From: Zygnema cylindricum
Lineage: Eukaryota > Streptophyta > Zygnematophyceae > Zygnematales > Zygnemataceae
DNA length: 64,000 nucleotides
Direction: 5' to 3'
NCBI GenBank assembly: GCA_037447655.1
Contig: JBBHKE010000081.1
Span: forward strand, 150,214 to 214,213
Within the stretch, counting starts at the first letter, position 1; every line of letters starts with the position of its first letter. The notes below the pieces were generated by a model. It searched no databases. It worked only from the letters and a program-made list of their open reading frames with translations, and was not told where the DNA came from. Shown here piece by piece: positions 11,081-20,298 of the stretch. The position numbers and the translations under genes were made by a program.

Positions 11081-12062
11081 TGTTGTTTTGAAAAGTCAGT
11101 TTCGTGCGTACGAGACAGTTTGCCTGTAACTGCTAAGTGGATTTAATATGGAGGTTTGAATAGATTCACGGATTGGGGGAGCGAACGGATTGATATAATT
11201 AAAGTGACGTAAAAGAATCATTGAGTGGTGTGAACAAGCTGTGACAAATGGACGGCGGATCGCGAAGCGATCCGATGTAAAATAAACGGAATGTTGGAAT
11301 AAGCGTCGCCGGTACGGCGGAGCTGCGACGCAGTTAAGTCAACGTAGCTGCGGCTATTTGTATGATCCGTACGGACAAGCGCAGCCAGCGCAGCCAGCGC
11401 AGCTGTGGATAATATGACTAGGATAGATTTCGAGTAATGATGATTGTACAGTAGTGGTAGCTTAGTAGTTGCTTAGTGGTAGCTTGGTTTCTGACATACG
11501 AAGAGTGCGGTGTAAATATTCTGTAAAACAGAGGTTTGTCCTTTTGACTAATTAGTTTATTAGAGTAGATACAGTACGGATGGTATGCCTCCGTACTCTG
11601 AGTATAACTTGCAGGACTTAGATTATTTTATGCATCGCAGTCAAGTTTATCAAAGCAATGGCATACTGTTTTCTGCATCTTTGACCTATTGGTGTGATCA
11701 CTCTGTTTGGTGCTTTCATGTGAAACTATGTGGAGTTATTCTATGATATAGAATATTTATGTGTGTGAAGTTTCATTGTATTCGAGTATTTTGTAAGATT
11801 CTGTGAGCTGTCTAAGTGGTTAGTTTGTGAAGCTGTCAGCTGTTTTTGTGAAACTCTGGAGCCTACATCTTCTAGATGCCTTGTTGGATTTAACTGTAAC
11901 TTTTGGAATTTATAGTGTATATGGTATATTGCCTATTGGTGAAGTTTCAGGTGATTTTGTTCAGTTTGGAGTAATCTGTGCTGTCTGAAACACAGCTGTT
12001 TTTGAGGTAGTCTGTGGGTGTTTCCGTGAGTAATCCATGGCTGAAATAAGCTATGGACAACA
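11081..12062 (+). repeat. 5' LTR of B
   Basis: Starts TGTTGTTTTGAAAAG, ends GGACAACA before the primer-binding site. It carries a hairpin CGGATCGC-GAA-GCGATCCG (11256-11274) and a CAGC-rich patch near 11385-11405 that is one unit shorter than in the 3' LTR. The gag start codon is at 12037 within the LTR. Confidence 0.92.
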
Positions 12063-12077
12063 GGTTATGGGCCCACA
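12063..12077 (+). other. Primer-binding site of B
   Basis: GGTTATGGGCCCACA immediately after the 5' LTR, matching 14 of 15 positions of the shared half-tRNA-Met type site. It is translated as part of gag. Confidence 0.75.
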
Positions 12078-12206
12078 CCCATGGCTACCTATATTTGATG
12101 GATCAAAATATCACTACTGGAAGTGTGCGCTTGAGAGCTACTTCGAGATGATGGAGCTAATGGATGTTCTGGACGGTACCTTGGCCGAAACATCAAATGA
12201 ATGGAA

Positions 12207-12250
12207 AAGGAAAAATCATGAGTGTCTAAAGGAAAAATCATGAGTGTCTA
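12207..12250 (+). repeat. 22-bp tandem duplication in gag of B
   Basis: Two adjacent identical 22-bp units (12207-12228, 12229-12250). Because 22 is not a multiple of three it breaks the gag frame. Confidence 0.9.
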
Positions 12251-13180
12251 AGGGTTATGAAGAACTCCTTGACTGAGGATTTGGTAATGTCATACCTAAG
12301 TTTTAAAAGGGCAACTCAATTATGGAAGAGCTTAGAATGTATGTATGGAAAGACGTCTTTATATCATTGGCTTAGTAGTGTTACCAAAATAGTTGAACAC
12401 AAGTATGTAGGAGGTAGTATGGAGAAACACTGTATTGAATTACAAGTATTATTTGCAGAAAATGATTTGGCAGGGGGAAACTTTACAGATGCTCAACAAG
12501 CTATCTTGTTAATGAGAAGTCTACCTAAAGAATATAAAAGTGCACTAGATCGATTGACTTTAATTGATAAAAATGATTGGAGTATAACTGTAGCTAGACG
12601 AGTTATTCTACATGAAGAGGCTAATACAAAGGTTTTATCAAGTGAAAGGAATATAAAGGAATCTAAGTCTCAGTTTCATAAATTTAAAGGTAATAGTGAG
12701 TTCGGAGATCGGCCAAAGAATTGTTTTTACTGTAATGATTTAGGACATACCTTCAGGGTATGTCCATCGTATAAAAGTGCATGTGTTACAGGGAATTTCA
12801 GAGATGGATGGGACAACACCCTAGTTCGAACCCCAACAAGAAAGGAATCAAGTGCTTTCGTGAGTGAGAGACAAGACTCGACAAATGACAAAAGGCATAC
12901 ACCGTGTGTTGACGAATTTATGTATTTACCGACCTTCTGTGGTGTTTGGAATAGAGTAAAGGAAGAGGTGACAGAAAAGGATTTAATGTCTGTACCTTTT
13001 CCCGACGTCAGATTGGTGAGTAACAAAGAGTTACTGGAGGAAGAGTTGTTTGAAGTAAGAGAAATTAGACGAAGTGAAGGTCACTTGGAAGTGGAAGCCG
13101 AAAAATACTTAAACATAAAGACTAATAAACTAAACCCAATTTTTCTAGAAGGACCGGGCGAAGATATGAAGAAAACTTGA

Positions 13181-13780
13181 ATTAGGAATGAGGTGTATAA
13201 TGTGGAAACTGGTGGAAGGAGTTATGTCACCGAAGATAGTGTGGTGAAGGACGAAAGAGAGGAGGACACGATTTCTGTGACCTTATCAGATGACAAATCT
13301 GTGAGTGAAAATTGCTTACAAGAAAGTTTGTTAACTAAAGCAAGAGGAGTTGGGGGAAGAGATGGACACTTAGAAGCAGAAACTAGAAGTAAGGTGGCCA
13401 TGAAAATTGGTGACGTAGGAGAAAAACAAAGAAAAACTGTTCAAAAAATTGGAGTGAGAAAAGAAGTTTGTGGGATTGAAAAATGTAATAGAAATGCAAA
13501 AGTTAAAAGAGTGCAGCTGAAAAGAAGAAGAATCAAAATTAAAATTTCTCAGATGAAAGAAGTTGATGGAAGTAGCAAATCTATGAAGAAAAACATAAAG
13601 GTGAAACAGAAAACTAGTATTTGTGACTGTAAACGAGTAGAAAATTGTGACAGAAATGTAAAGTTTCAAACAAGACAAAAGATCATGAAGAAAACAAAAA
13701 GTAGATGTTATATTCAAAGGATCAAGGGTAGAAGAAAACATGCTCAGAAAGTGATCAAGAAAAGAGAGCGGGAGAAATGA
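13181..13780 (+). CDS. Lysine/arginine-rich extension downstream of gag in B
   Basis: About 200 codons open in the same frame as gag, directly after its TGA. There is no early ATG (the frame opens with ATT AGG AAT GAG GTG), so it would need stop read-through or was once fused to gag. The first third is acidic and mixed. The rest is very basic, with clusters such as QLKRRRIKIKI and KIMKKTKSR and two imperfect Cys-containing repeats (EKCNRNAKVKR and ENCDRNVKFQT, roughly 55 residues apart). It resembles no protease, integrase or RT. A nucleic-acid-binding tail is a guess from charge alone. It occupies the place where pol would be. Confidence 0.5.
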   Translation: MRNEVYNVETGGRSYVTEDSVVKDEREEDTISVTLSDDKSVSENCLQESLLTKARGVGGRDGHLEAETRSKVAMKIGDVGEKQRKTVQKIGVRKEVCGIEKCNRNAKVKRVQLKRRRIKIKISQMKEVDGSSKSMKKNIKVKQKTSICDCKRVENCDRNVKFQTRQKIMKKTKSRCYIQRIKGRRKHAQKVIKKREREK

Positions 13781-14688
13781 TTTTCTGGATGATATTTTTG
13801 AAGAATTTGAATTTAGAGAAATCTTAGTTTTGGAAAAACTTATTTTACAGGCATGTCTTATAAAGACAACTTTGTTTGACATTCTATTTGTTTTTGGTTG
13901 GACTTTAGATTTGTATTCTTCCTTGTTGAGTTAGTTGAAAAGAAACAAAAATATTTATTTATGTATTTTTGAAGACGAAGGAGGTAGTGGAAGCCATGAC
14001 TTGTTCACGAACGAAAATTTTGGGAGACATGGTAGAACGCAGCGAAAGCAGTGGAGAATCATCAGAAGAAGTTCGCGTCGCGAACAGCGACGCAGCATAG
14101 CGGCGCAGCAAAAGGAGTGGTGCCGTATGACACTTACACGCTGATTATTTTATTCCGGGTACAAGCAACTAAACATTCAGGGGTTATGCATTTATGGCGT
14201 AAGGGGAGTTATTACAGGACACTTTTTGCAAGAAGGCAGCAAGCGACTGGGAATTGGCAGAGGGCAGCAAGAGCAATGGCGACGTCGGCAAAGCACTGGT
14301 GATGTGGTGTTTTTGCTAAATTTATTGTATGATGAACAGTGGAGGTTGATACGAAATTTTGAATATTTAAATATTTTTTTTATTCTTTTGTTTATCCATT
14401 AGAGTGGAAACATTTGCGTACAGCATGGACTAATGAGTCTAAAGCTTTAGGGGAGTGTAGAATTCGAAAGCTTTAGCCTCAGTAGATGAGGCTATGAGGA
14501 GGAAGTTAAAGGTGAAAAAGAGCAGCAGTTAGGACTGCGATGTCAAACTAGCACAGCGTAGCAGCATAGCAGTACACGCTGCACTTTGTATTCATACTGC
14601 GCTACGATGTCAAACTAGTGCAGCGTAGCAACATAGCATTACACGCTGCATATTTTTCGGGGTACACGAAACTAAATTTTTGGGGGAG
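13781..14688 (+). other. Non-coding 3' part of B with relic and active polypurine tracts
   Basis: No domain seen; two short open frames look incidental. Notable parts are a hairpin GCGTCGC-GAACA-GCGACGC at 14075-14093, an AAGCTTTAGGGGAG relic near 14444-14457 resembling the polypurine tract of D, a 46-bp direct repeat (14538-14650) and the functional-looking tract TTTTTGGGGGAG just before the 3' LTR at 14689. Confidence 0.6.
14538..14650 (+). repeat. 46-bp direct repeat, two copies
   Basis: Copies at 14538-14583 and 14605-14650, both beginning CGATGTCAAACTAG and ending ACACGCTGCA, with 21 bp between. They are rich in CAGC/GTAGC motifs, as are the LTRs of B. Confidence 0.85.
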
Positions 14689-15679
14689 TGTTGTTTTGAA
14701 AAGTCAGTTTCGTGCGTACGAGACAGTTTGCCCGTAACTGCTAAGTGGATTTAATATGGAGGTTTGAATAGATTCACGGATTGGGGGAGCGAACGGATTG
14801 ATATAATTAAAGTGACGTAAAAGAATCATTGAGTGGTGTGAACAAGCTGTGACAAATGGACGGCGGATCGCGAAGCGATCCGATGTAAAATAAACGGAAT
14901 GTTGGAATAGGCGCCCCCAGTACTGTGGAGCTGCGACGCAGTTAAGTCAACGTAGCTGCGGCTATTTGTATGATCCGTACGGACAAGCGCAGCCAGCGCA
15001 GCCAGCGCAACTAGCGCAGCTGCGGATAATATGAATAGGATAGATCTCGAGTAATGATGATTGTACGGTAGTGGTAGCTTAGTAGTTGCTTAGTGGTAGC
15101 TTGGTTTCTGACATACGAAGAGTGCGGTGTAAATATTCTGTAAAACAGAGGTTTGTCCTTTTGACTAATTAGTTTATTAGAGTAGATACAGTACGGCTGG
15201 TATGCCTCCGTATTCTGAGTATAACTTGCAGGACTTAGATTATTTTATGCATCGCAGTCAAGTTTATCAAAGCAATGGCATACTGTTTTCTGCATCTTTG
15301 ACCTGTTGGTGTGATCACTCTGTTTGGTGCTTCATGTGAAACTTTGTGGAGTTATTCTATGATATAGAATATATATGTGTGTGAAGTTTCATTGTATTCC
15401 ACTATCTATGTAAGATTCTGTGAGCAGTCTAAGTGGTTAGTTTGTGAAGCTGTCAGCTGTTTTTGTGAAACTCTGGAGCCTACATCTTCTAGATGCCTTG
15501 TTGGATTTAGCTGTAACTTTGGGAGTTTATAGTGTATATGGTATACTGCCTATTGGTGCAGTTTAAGGTGATTCTGTTTAGTTTGGAGTAATCTGTGCTG
15601 TCTAAAACACAGCTGTTTTTGAGGTAGTCTGTGGGTGTTTCCGTGAGTAATCCATAGCTGAAATAGGCTATGGACAACA
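14689..15679 (+). repeat. 3' LTR of B
   Basis: Matches 11081-12062 with scattered substitutions and one extra CAGC-type unit near 15005. Ends ACAACA before the target duplication CGAAC. Confidence 0.92.
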
Positions 15680-15684
15680 CGAAC

Positions 15685-16066
15685 CTACGAATATGACGTA
15701 TGATCATAGTACAACACAAGCCGCCGGACAATTTTTTTTGCGAACTGACATGGCGTAGGATGAGTTGTGTTATGGGCTTTTCATGTGATCTTCCTAGATC
15801 GCTAATTTGATCAGCGACCGTCTGATCGTCTAAATCCGACTGTTTAAATAAAAAAAAACCTCAAAACTCACATAATTGTTTTTTTGTCCAAATGTTTTTC
15901 AAAATTTAGACATGATGTTTAATTATTTATCGATCGATGTGCAATTCAACCTGTTACTATTTTTTTTTCATTTTGCGACCAATACAATATGGGTCTTAAG
16001 GTCATATTGTATGTTTTGCGTACAATAGGCATATTGTATGGGCCTACTTTCACCTACTTTTGAACT
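15685..16066 (-). mobile_element. M2 MITE, main fragment (host of A and B)
   Basis: Inverted match to 47447-47824, ending CCTACTTTTGAACT at 16053-16066. It contains short inverted repeats around ACAATATGACC/CATATTGTATG. With 11033-11080 it is one M2 element disrupted by A and then B. Confidence 0.65.
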
Positions 16067-16787
16067 AAGGTTTAATGAAACTTACTTCAGTCTGTTTAAT
16101 GTTTATCGTTGGTTCGGCATTCCTTTTTCTAATGATTTGGTTTGTCGCGATTCATAAAATCGCTCTTCGTTATATTCGTGACCTTAAGCGCCTCTATCGA
16201 TTACTGGTCACATAAGGCGGACCCATGGAGAGATTTGATTAACTGTATTGTGCGCGATTTTTTGACCACCAAATTAGGAAATCTCCGATCTTGGTCCTGA
16301 TCTTGTTCCTTAGTCTCCTTGGGCCATAAATTTATTTGTACTCTCTGCGCTGACTATAGAATGAATCACATGCGTTTTCAAATTCTAGTGCTATTTTTTC
16401 ATTGTATCCAACTATCAAAGTCGACAGGCAAGGTCCCTTATCAATGCACAAACTTTATTTTTGGCTAAGGTCTTCTTTGTTTAAGGTTTTCCAACTTCGA
16501 AAAGAAAGACCCAATTTTTTCATGTGATCTATTTTGGGTTTAAGGGCCTAACGCCAACAAATCGTTGACATTAATTTATACATCTACCACTGATTTGGAT
16601 ACGCATTCCCATAATGTAGCCTTTTCACATATTCAACGTTTGAACACGTGGGAACACGTTCGCCCTATTTTCCCTTTTTTTTCTTAGTAAAAACCAAATT
16701 TGCGATTGCTTTACCGTGTCGACACCACTCACTTTAAGTGCCAATGCCTTTATGTAACCGTTTTTGTGTACGTTTGTGCTAAATAAC
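16067..16787. other. Intergenic, no gene seen
   Basis: AT-rich unique sequence without coding signal or recognised repeats. ATAAC just before 16788 would be the target site of element E, but the matching right-hand copy is lost. Confidence 0.45.
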
Positions 16788-16982
16788 TGCTTTTTTCAAA
16801 GCTTTAGTCCTCATTAAGCCACCTATGTGAGGGGAGTGTCTTCCGGGTACTTAGTTTATTTTGTGGAAGTTTGGTTCAGTATGTACCTAAATTAGTGTGA
16901 CAGTAAATAGTGCGATAGTACACTGTGTATCACATTCGCGGGAAACGCGTCAGCAAACTAATATGAGACGCTTCACAAGTTT
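16788..16982 (+). repeat. 5' LTR of E, first piece
   Basis: Starts TGCTTTTTTCAAAGC and aligns with the beginning of the D LTR. Interrupted by C at 16983. Confidence 0.65.
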
Positions 16983-17189
16983 TGTAGAAACTAATGGTTT
17001 TATTAGTATTTTCTAGGTCTGAAAAGAAATATAGAAGTCGAGGCAGTCTATCTCTAACTTCTCTCTCCAACTCTCAAACTTGTCGCAGTCACTGAGAAAT
17101 TGGAGAGGAAGCTAGAGCCATGGCTACCTTGGCTATCTTGAGCTTTACGGGAAATTTATATTAGGGTTTATTTATTTAAGTAAAATTTA

Positions 17190-17276
17190 TGTGCCGGCGG
17201 CAGGATTTGATCCTTGTACCTACCGGCCGGCTGACACGTAATAGCCGGTAGCCATAGCCGTTTAATCTAGCGGTAG
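17190..17276 (-). other. tRNA-like module, antisense in 5' LTR of C
   Basis: On the minus strand: A-box-like TAGATTAAACGG, a central stem region, then B-box-like GGATCAAATCC, followed by a T-run (AAAA at 17182-17185 on plus). Confidence 0.5.
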
Positions 17277-17647
17277 TGTTACGTAGAATATAGTTTAATA
17301 GTTATTTAAATATGTATACGTGCGAAAATCCATTTAACTGCAATGAATTACGGGATACATAGATCCAGTAATATATAATGTACGACTTACGGTACGGACA
17401 CAAATCAGTACCGCGCATTTGTTTCGTAAATGAAACAAATACCGCGCATGTATTTATTACGGCTACGATTAAAGCCGAATTTAATCGGACGGCCGGGATT
17501 AGCGCCGAGATCGCGGAGGAAGATTTTGGCGGTTTGTGGCCATCGCCACATCGGATGACGCGTGGCGAAATTCCGTTGGATTGTGGAATCTCCGGAGATT
17601 ATGGCACCGAATCCGGATTTGACATGTGTCGACATTTTGGCCATGTT

Positions 17648-17721
17648 GTACAATGTCCGTACATAAAGTACATCGGCAGCTGTACTTTTACGTACGGAAC
17701 TCAATTCTGATTGGTTCCGTA
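17648..17721 (+). promoter_or_regulatory. GTAC motif ladder in U3 of C
   Basis: GTAC occurs at 17648, 17659, 17668, 17682, 17692 and 17718, mostly about one helical turn apart. Equivalent ladders are seen in G, H, J and F. In G the ladder ends at a TATA box. Confidence 0.5.
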
Positions 17722-17834
17722 CATCAGTAGATAGAGTCTGTGAGAGAGATAGGACTTAGAAAAATTAGAAGATAGGACCCCCTCTCCCAGAGAGCTTCTG
17801 TACAAAAGGTTAACTTTGACCCTCCATAACTTAC

Positions 17835-17906
17835 TGCTCAGGGGAGCAAATTCAGAGATTCTTTTTGCTATCGACTCAGGGGAGTCTTGTCTTCACAGGG
17901 GTGAAG
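17835..17906 (+). promoter_or_regulatory. Leader hairpin row in 5' LTR of C
   Basis: Three perfect hairpins with the same loop: TGCTC-AGGG-GAGCA (17835-17848), GACTC-AGGG-GAGTC (17873-17886), CTTCAC-AGGG-GTGAAG (17891-17906). They lie 105-180 nt upstream of the gag start, in what would be the RNA leader. Confidence 0.65.
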
Positions 17907-18011
17907 TTGGTCAGAGTTTTTGTCTGCCAGGGTGGCAGTTATTTTTGCTTAAACACAAAGGGGTCAGGATTATCCTAGAGGCTTCTTGGAAGCTGTCCAC
18001 TCTGAGGACTT

Positions 18012-19037
18012 ATGGAGGTCTCAGAGTTTCAGGTTATGGGCCCACCCTCTAGGGTACCAATCTTTAATGGAACTGGCTTCATATACTGGGAAAGTATGAT
18101 GATAGGAGCTCTATGCGAAAAAAGGCTTTGGGGGATAGTGAGTGGACGATTGGGGCGTCCATCAAGTCTTGGAATTCCTCCATGGTTTAAAGGAAGCAGA
18201 TTCACCAGGAAAGAGGATTCACCTTCAACGGAGGAAACAAAGGAAGGAGAGGTGGTGGACAAAGGAAACGAGAAGGAGGCGACCACACCAATAGCAACTG
18301 GTTTAACATTCATGTCACCTATTCCGAGGAACGAGGAGAATGATACTGAAACCTGGGACTTCAACAATATGGCGGCAAAGCACTTCATCCTACGCCATCT
18401 CACTCAAGGACTTGCATGTCCTCATTTGCAGGTAGAGAGGGCATCCGATCTTTGGATGGCTCTCATAGAGATGTACCGAAGTGGTACGATTCAGCAACAA
18501 CAGTTGGCTGATCAGAAAGTTAAGGAGTATGTATACAAAGGGGGAAATATGTTGGATTTTTTCAATGAGCTTGCTACACTCTTCATGGAGCTAGAGAGTG
18601 CGGGTAAAGTTTTTAGTGAAAAAGAAAAAGTTAACTGTTTACTAATGAAGTTACCTGATGAGTTTCAGAACATAGTCAACCGTGTGCAGGACTTGCCGGA
18701 CTCAAGGTGGATATGGAACTCAGTGGTAGGGATGATTCTCGTTCGAGAGAATACGATTGAGATCCGAAGGGGAGGAAAGAGTGGCCAAGCCTTGGCAACA
18801 GCGACCGATTGGAGGAACAAGGATTCCCGGAAACCAGTCGGAAACTATGGGGGTAGGGAGCAGAAAAATCAGGTTGGCGAGTTCGAACCAAGGGCTCCCA
18901 AAGGTTTATGTCATTTTTGTAAGAAACCGGGGGCACTATATGGCAGAGTGCACCAAGCTAACCGAGATTCGGTGAAAGGAGGGGCAGACCGGTGGTACCC
19001 CGAGAGGAAAGAAAAAGGCCCTTGTCACACAGGTACT
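18012..19037 (+). pseudogene. gag: Gag of C, one frameshift in the zinc knuckle
   Basis: ATG at 18012 is 20 bp inside the LTR, and the frame passes through the primer-binding site (QVMGPPSRVPIFNG). The N-terminal YWESMM block and the central gag domain (DLWMALIEMYRSGTIQQQQLADQK, about residues 150-175) are intact. An extra G in the run near 18926-18933 shifts the frame inside the CCHC knuckle (CHFCKKPG, then out of frame), so Gag would lose the second half of its RNA-binding finger. The shifted frame stays open to 19037. A single-base lesion like this fits a young element. Confidence 0.85.
18032..18046 (+). other. Primer-binding site of C
   Basis: GGTTATGGGCCCACC, directly abutting the 5' LTR. 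It is the complement of the initiator tRNA-Met anticodon-stem segment and is also gag codons for VMGPP. Confidence 0.8.
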
Positions 19038-19040
19038 TGA

Positions 19041-20298
19041 GGCGGAATCCGAGGACGAGGACGATGAGCTCCTTTTGGATGAGGAGTTGGAGGCGAAAAC
19101 TGAGGTTGAAATTCCACGAAGGCAGAAATGTGCTTACGGTGGATTGAAAGGTGAAGAAGGTTGGATTATAGATTCAGGTGCCTCAATGCACATGTGTAAG
19201 GATAGACACCTGTTCACTAAGATAAGAAAGATTCCCACCGTAGAGATAGAGTACGGGGATGGGAGGATAGTCACCACTACTCTTGTAGGATCGCTAGACC
19301 TGAAAGTGTTAGTAAAAGGAAAGACATCCATATTAACATTATCCGATGTATTGTTTATTCCGGAGCTGAACAAAAACCTTATCTCTACATCAGTATTAGA
19401 TGATAAGGGTTTTTTCACTAGCACTAGGGAAGGAGTCTTTACTGCTAGTTTTGAGGAGGATGTCTATTTCATTGCTGAGAAAGGTAGCCATGGGATGTTT
19501 AGGCTGATCTTAAGTAATGAAACGAAGAAACTTTATTATGCTGTTGTTCATGATATTATGATGTGGCATAAGAGGCTTGGGCATGTGAATCTAGATAAGT
19601 TAAGAGAGATGAAAAAGATGGGAGTCGTGGAAGGGATTCAGTTCAGTGAGAGTGATGATATAAGTGATTTTAGTGGGTGTGCTCAAGGTAAAGCACACAG
19701 ATTACCCTTTCCAAAAACAGCCACCTACAAGGGAGAAAAACTTCTAGATTTAGTACACACAGATATTTGGGGACCGGCTAGAGTGCCCTCACCGGGGGGG
19801 AAGAGATTTATCATGACTATAACTGATGATTGGTCTCGGTATTCCCGGGTGTATTTTTTGAAAAACAAGTCAGAAGCTAAGGACTGTTTTATACAATATA
19901 AAGCATGGTGCGAAAAACTCCATGAAACTCCAATCAAGAGAGTAAGGAGTGACAATGGTGGAGAGTATACTTCTAACCAGTTTGATGTTTTTTTGAGGGA
20001 AGATGGGGTTCAACACCAAAAGACAGTTCTAGAAAATCCGGAACAGAATGGGGTAGCTGAAAGGTTAAATAGAACACTAAGTGATAGTGCTACAAGTATG
20101 TTGTCGGATAAGAAGATAGGAAAAAGGTTTTGGGCAGAAGCAATGAACTGTGCTAATTACCTCAAAAATAGAGTTCTTACTTCAGCTATAAAAGATCAAA
20201 CACCTTATGAGAGATGGACAGGCCGGAAACCAGACTTATCTCATTTAAAGGTTTTCGGCAGTCAAGTATTCAGTCTAGATACTGATCGGTCCAATTAG
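19041..20298 (+). pseudogene. pol: Protease and integrase of C, ended by a stop
   Basis: Protease cuts the polyprotein; integrase inserts the DNA copy. WIIDSGASMHMC near 19162-19197 holds the protease catalytic Asp. The integrase zinc region follows (WHKRLGHVN), but the first Cys of the usual CxxC is Phe (DFSGCAQGK), which should weaken zinc binding. The catalytic triad is present: Asp in VHTDIWGP, Asp in RSDNGGEYTS, Glu in NPEQNGVAER. The open frame ends at a TAG (20296-20298) where relatives have Trp, just after FGSQVFSLDTD; similarity continues beyond it. Confidence 0.85.

Larger units (their letters stand above)
12037..13180 (+). pseudogene. gag: Gag of element B, broken by a tandem duplication
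   Basis: Start ATG is in the last 26 bp of the LTR, and the frame reads through the primer-binding site (QVMGPHPW) into a typical copia gag N-terminus (IFDGSKYHYWK). A 22-bp tandem duplication (12207-12250) shifts the frame and creates a stop. The frame reopens at 12257 and runs 307 codons through the particle-forming domain (KRATQLWKSLECMYG) and a CCHC knuckle CFYCNDLGHTFRVC (about residues 156-169 of that piece) to a TGA at 13178-13180. Without the duplication the two parts would be in one frame. It belongs to the D/E gag group. Confidence 0.8.
11081..15679 (+). mobile_element. Complete non-autonomous gag-only copia element B
   Basis: 4,599 bp with two LTRs of 982 and 991 bp that are alike except for scattered changes. 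It is flanked by a perfect 5-bp duplication CGAAC (11076-11080 and 15680-15684). Inside are a primer-binding site, a gag frame with CCHC knuckle, a lysine/arginine-rich extension and about 900 bp of non-coding sequence. No protease, integrase, RT or RNase H can be found. It must have moved using another element's enzymes; D/E-type copias, whose gag and terminal sequences it resembles, are the likely helpers (inference). Confidence 0.9.
16983..18031 (+). repeat. 5' LTR of C
   Basis: Starts TGTAGAAACTAATGG, ends CAGAGTTTCA. From left to right it holds the antisense tRNA-like module, a GTAC-rich U3, the hairpin row, and the gag start codon at 18012. Confidence 0.95.

Noticed and set aside
13370-13882. 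170-codon minus-strand frame in element B
   Set aside because: Antisense shadow of the Lys-rich tail; its Phe/Ser-rich composition is what the complement of AAA/AAG/AGA codons gives.
17378-17710. 110-codon open frame repeated at 22783-23115
   Set aside because: It lies inside both LTRs of C, so its repetition is explained by the LTRs. The opposite strand is open as well, and it overlaps the GTAC-rich U3. No recognisable domain.
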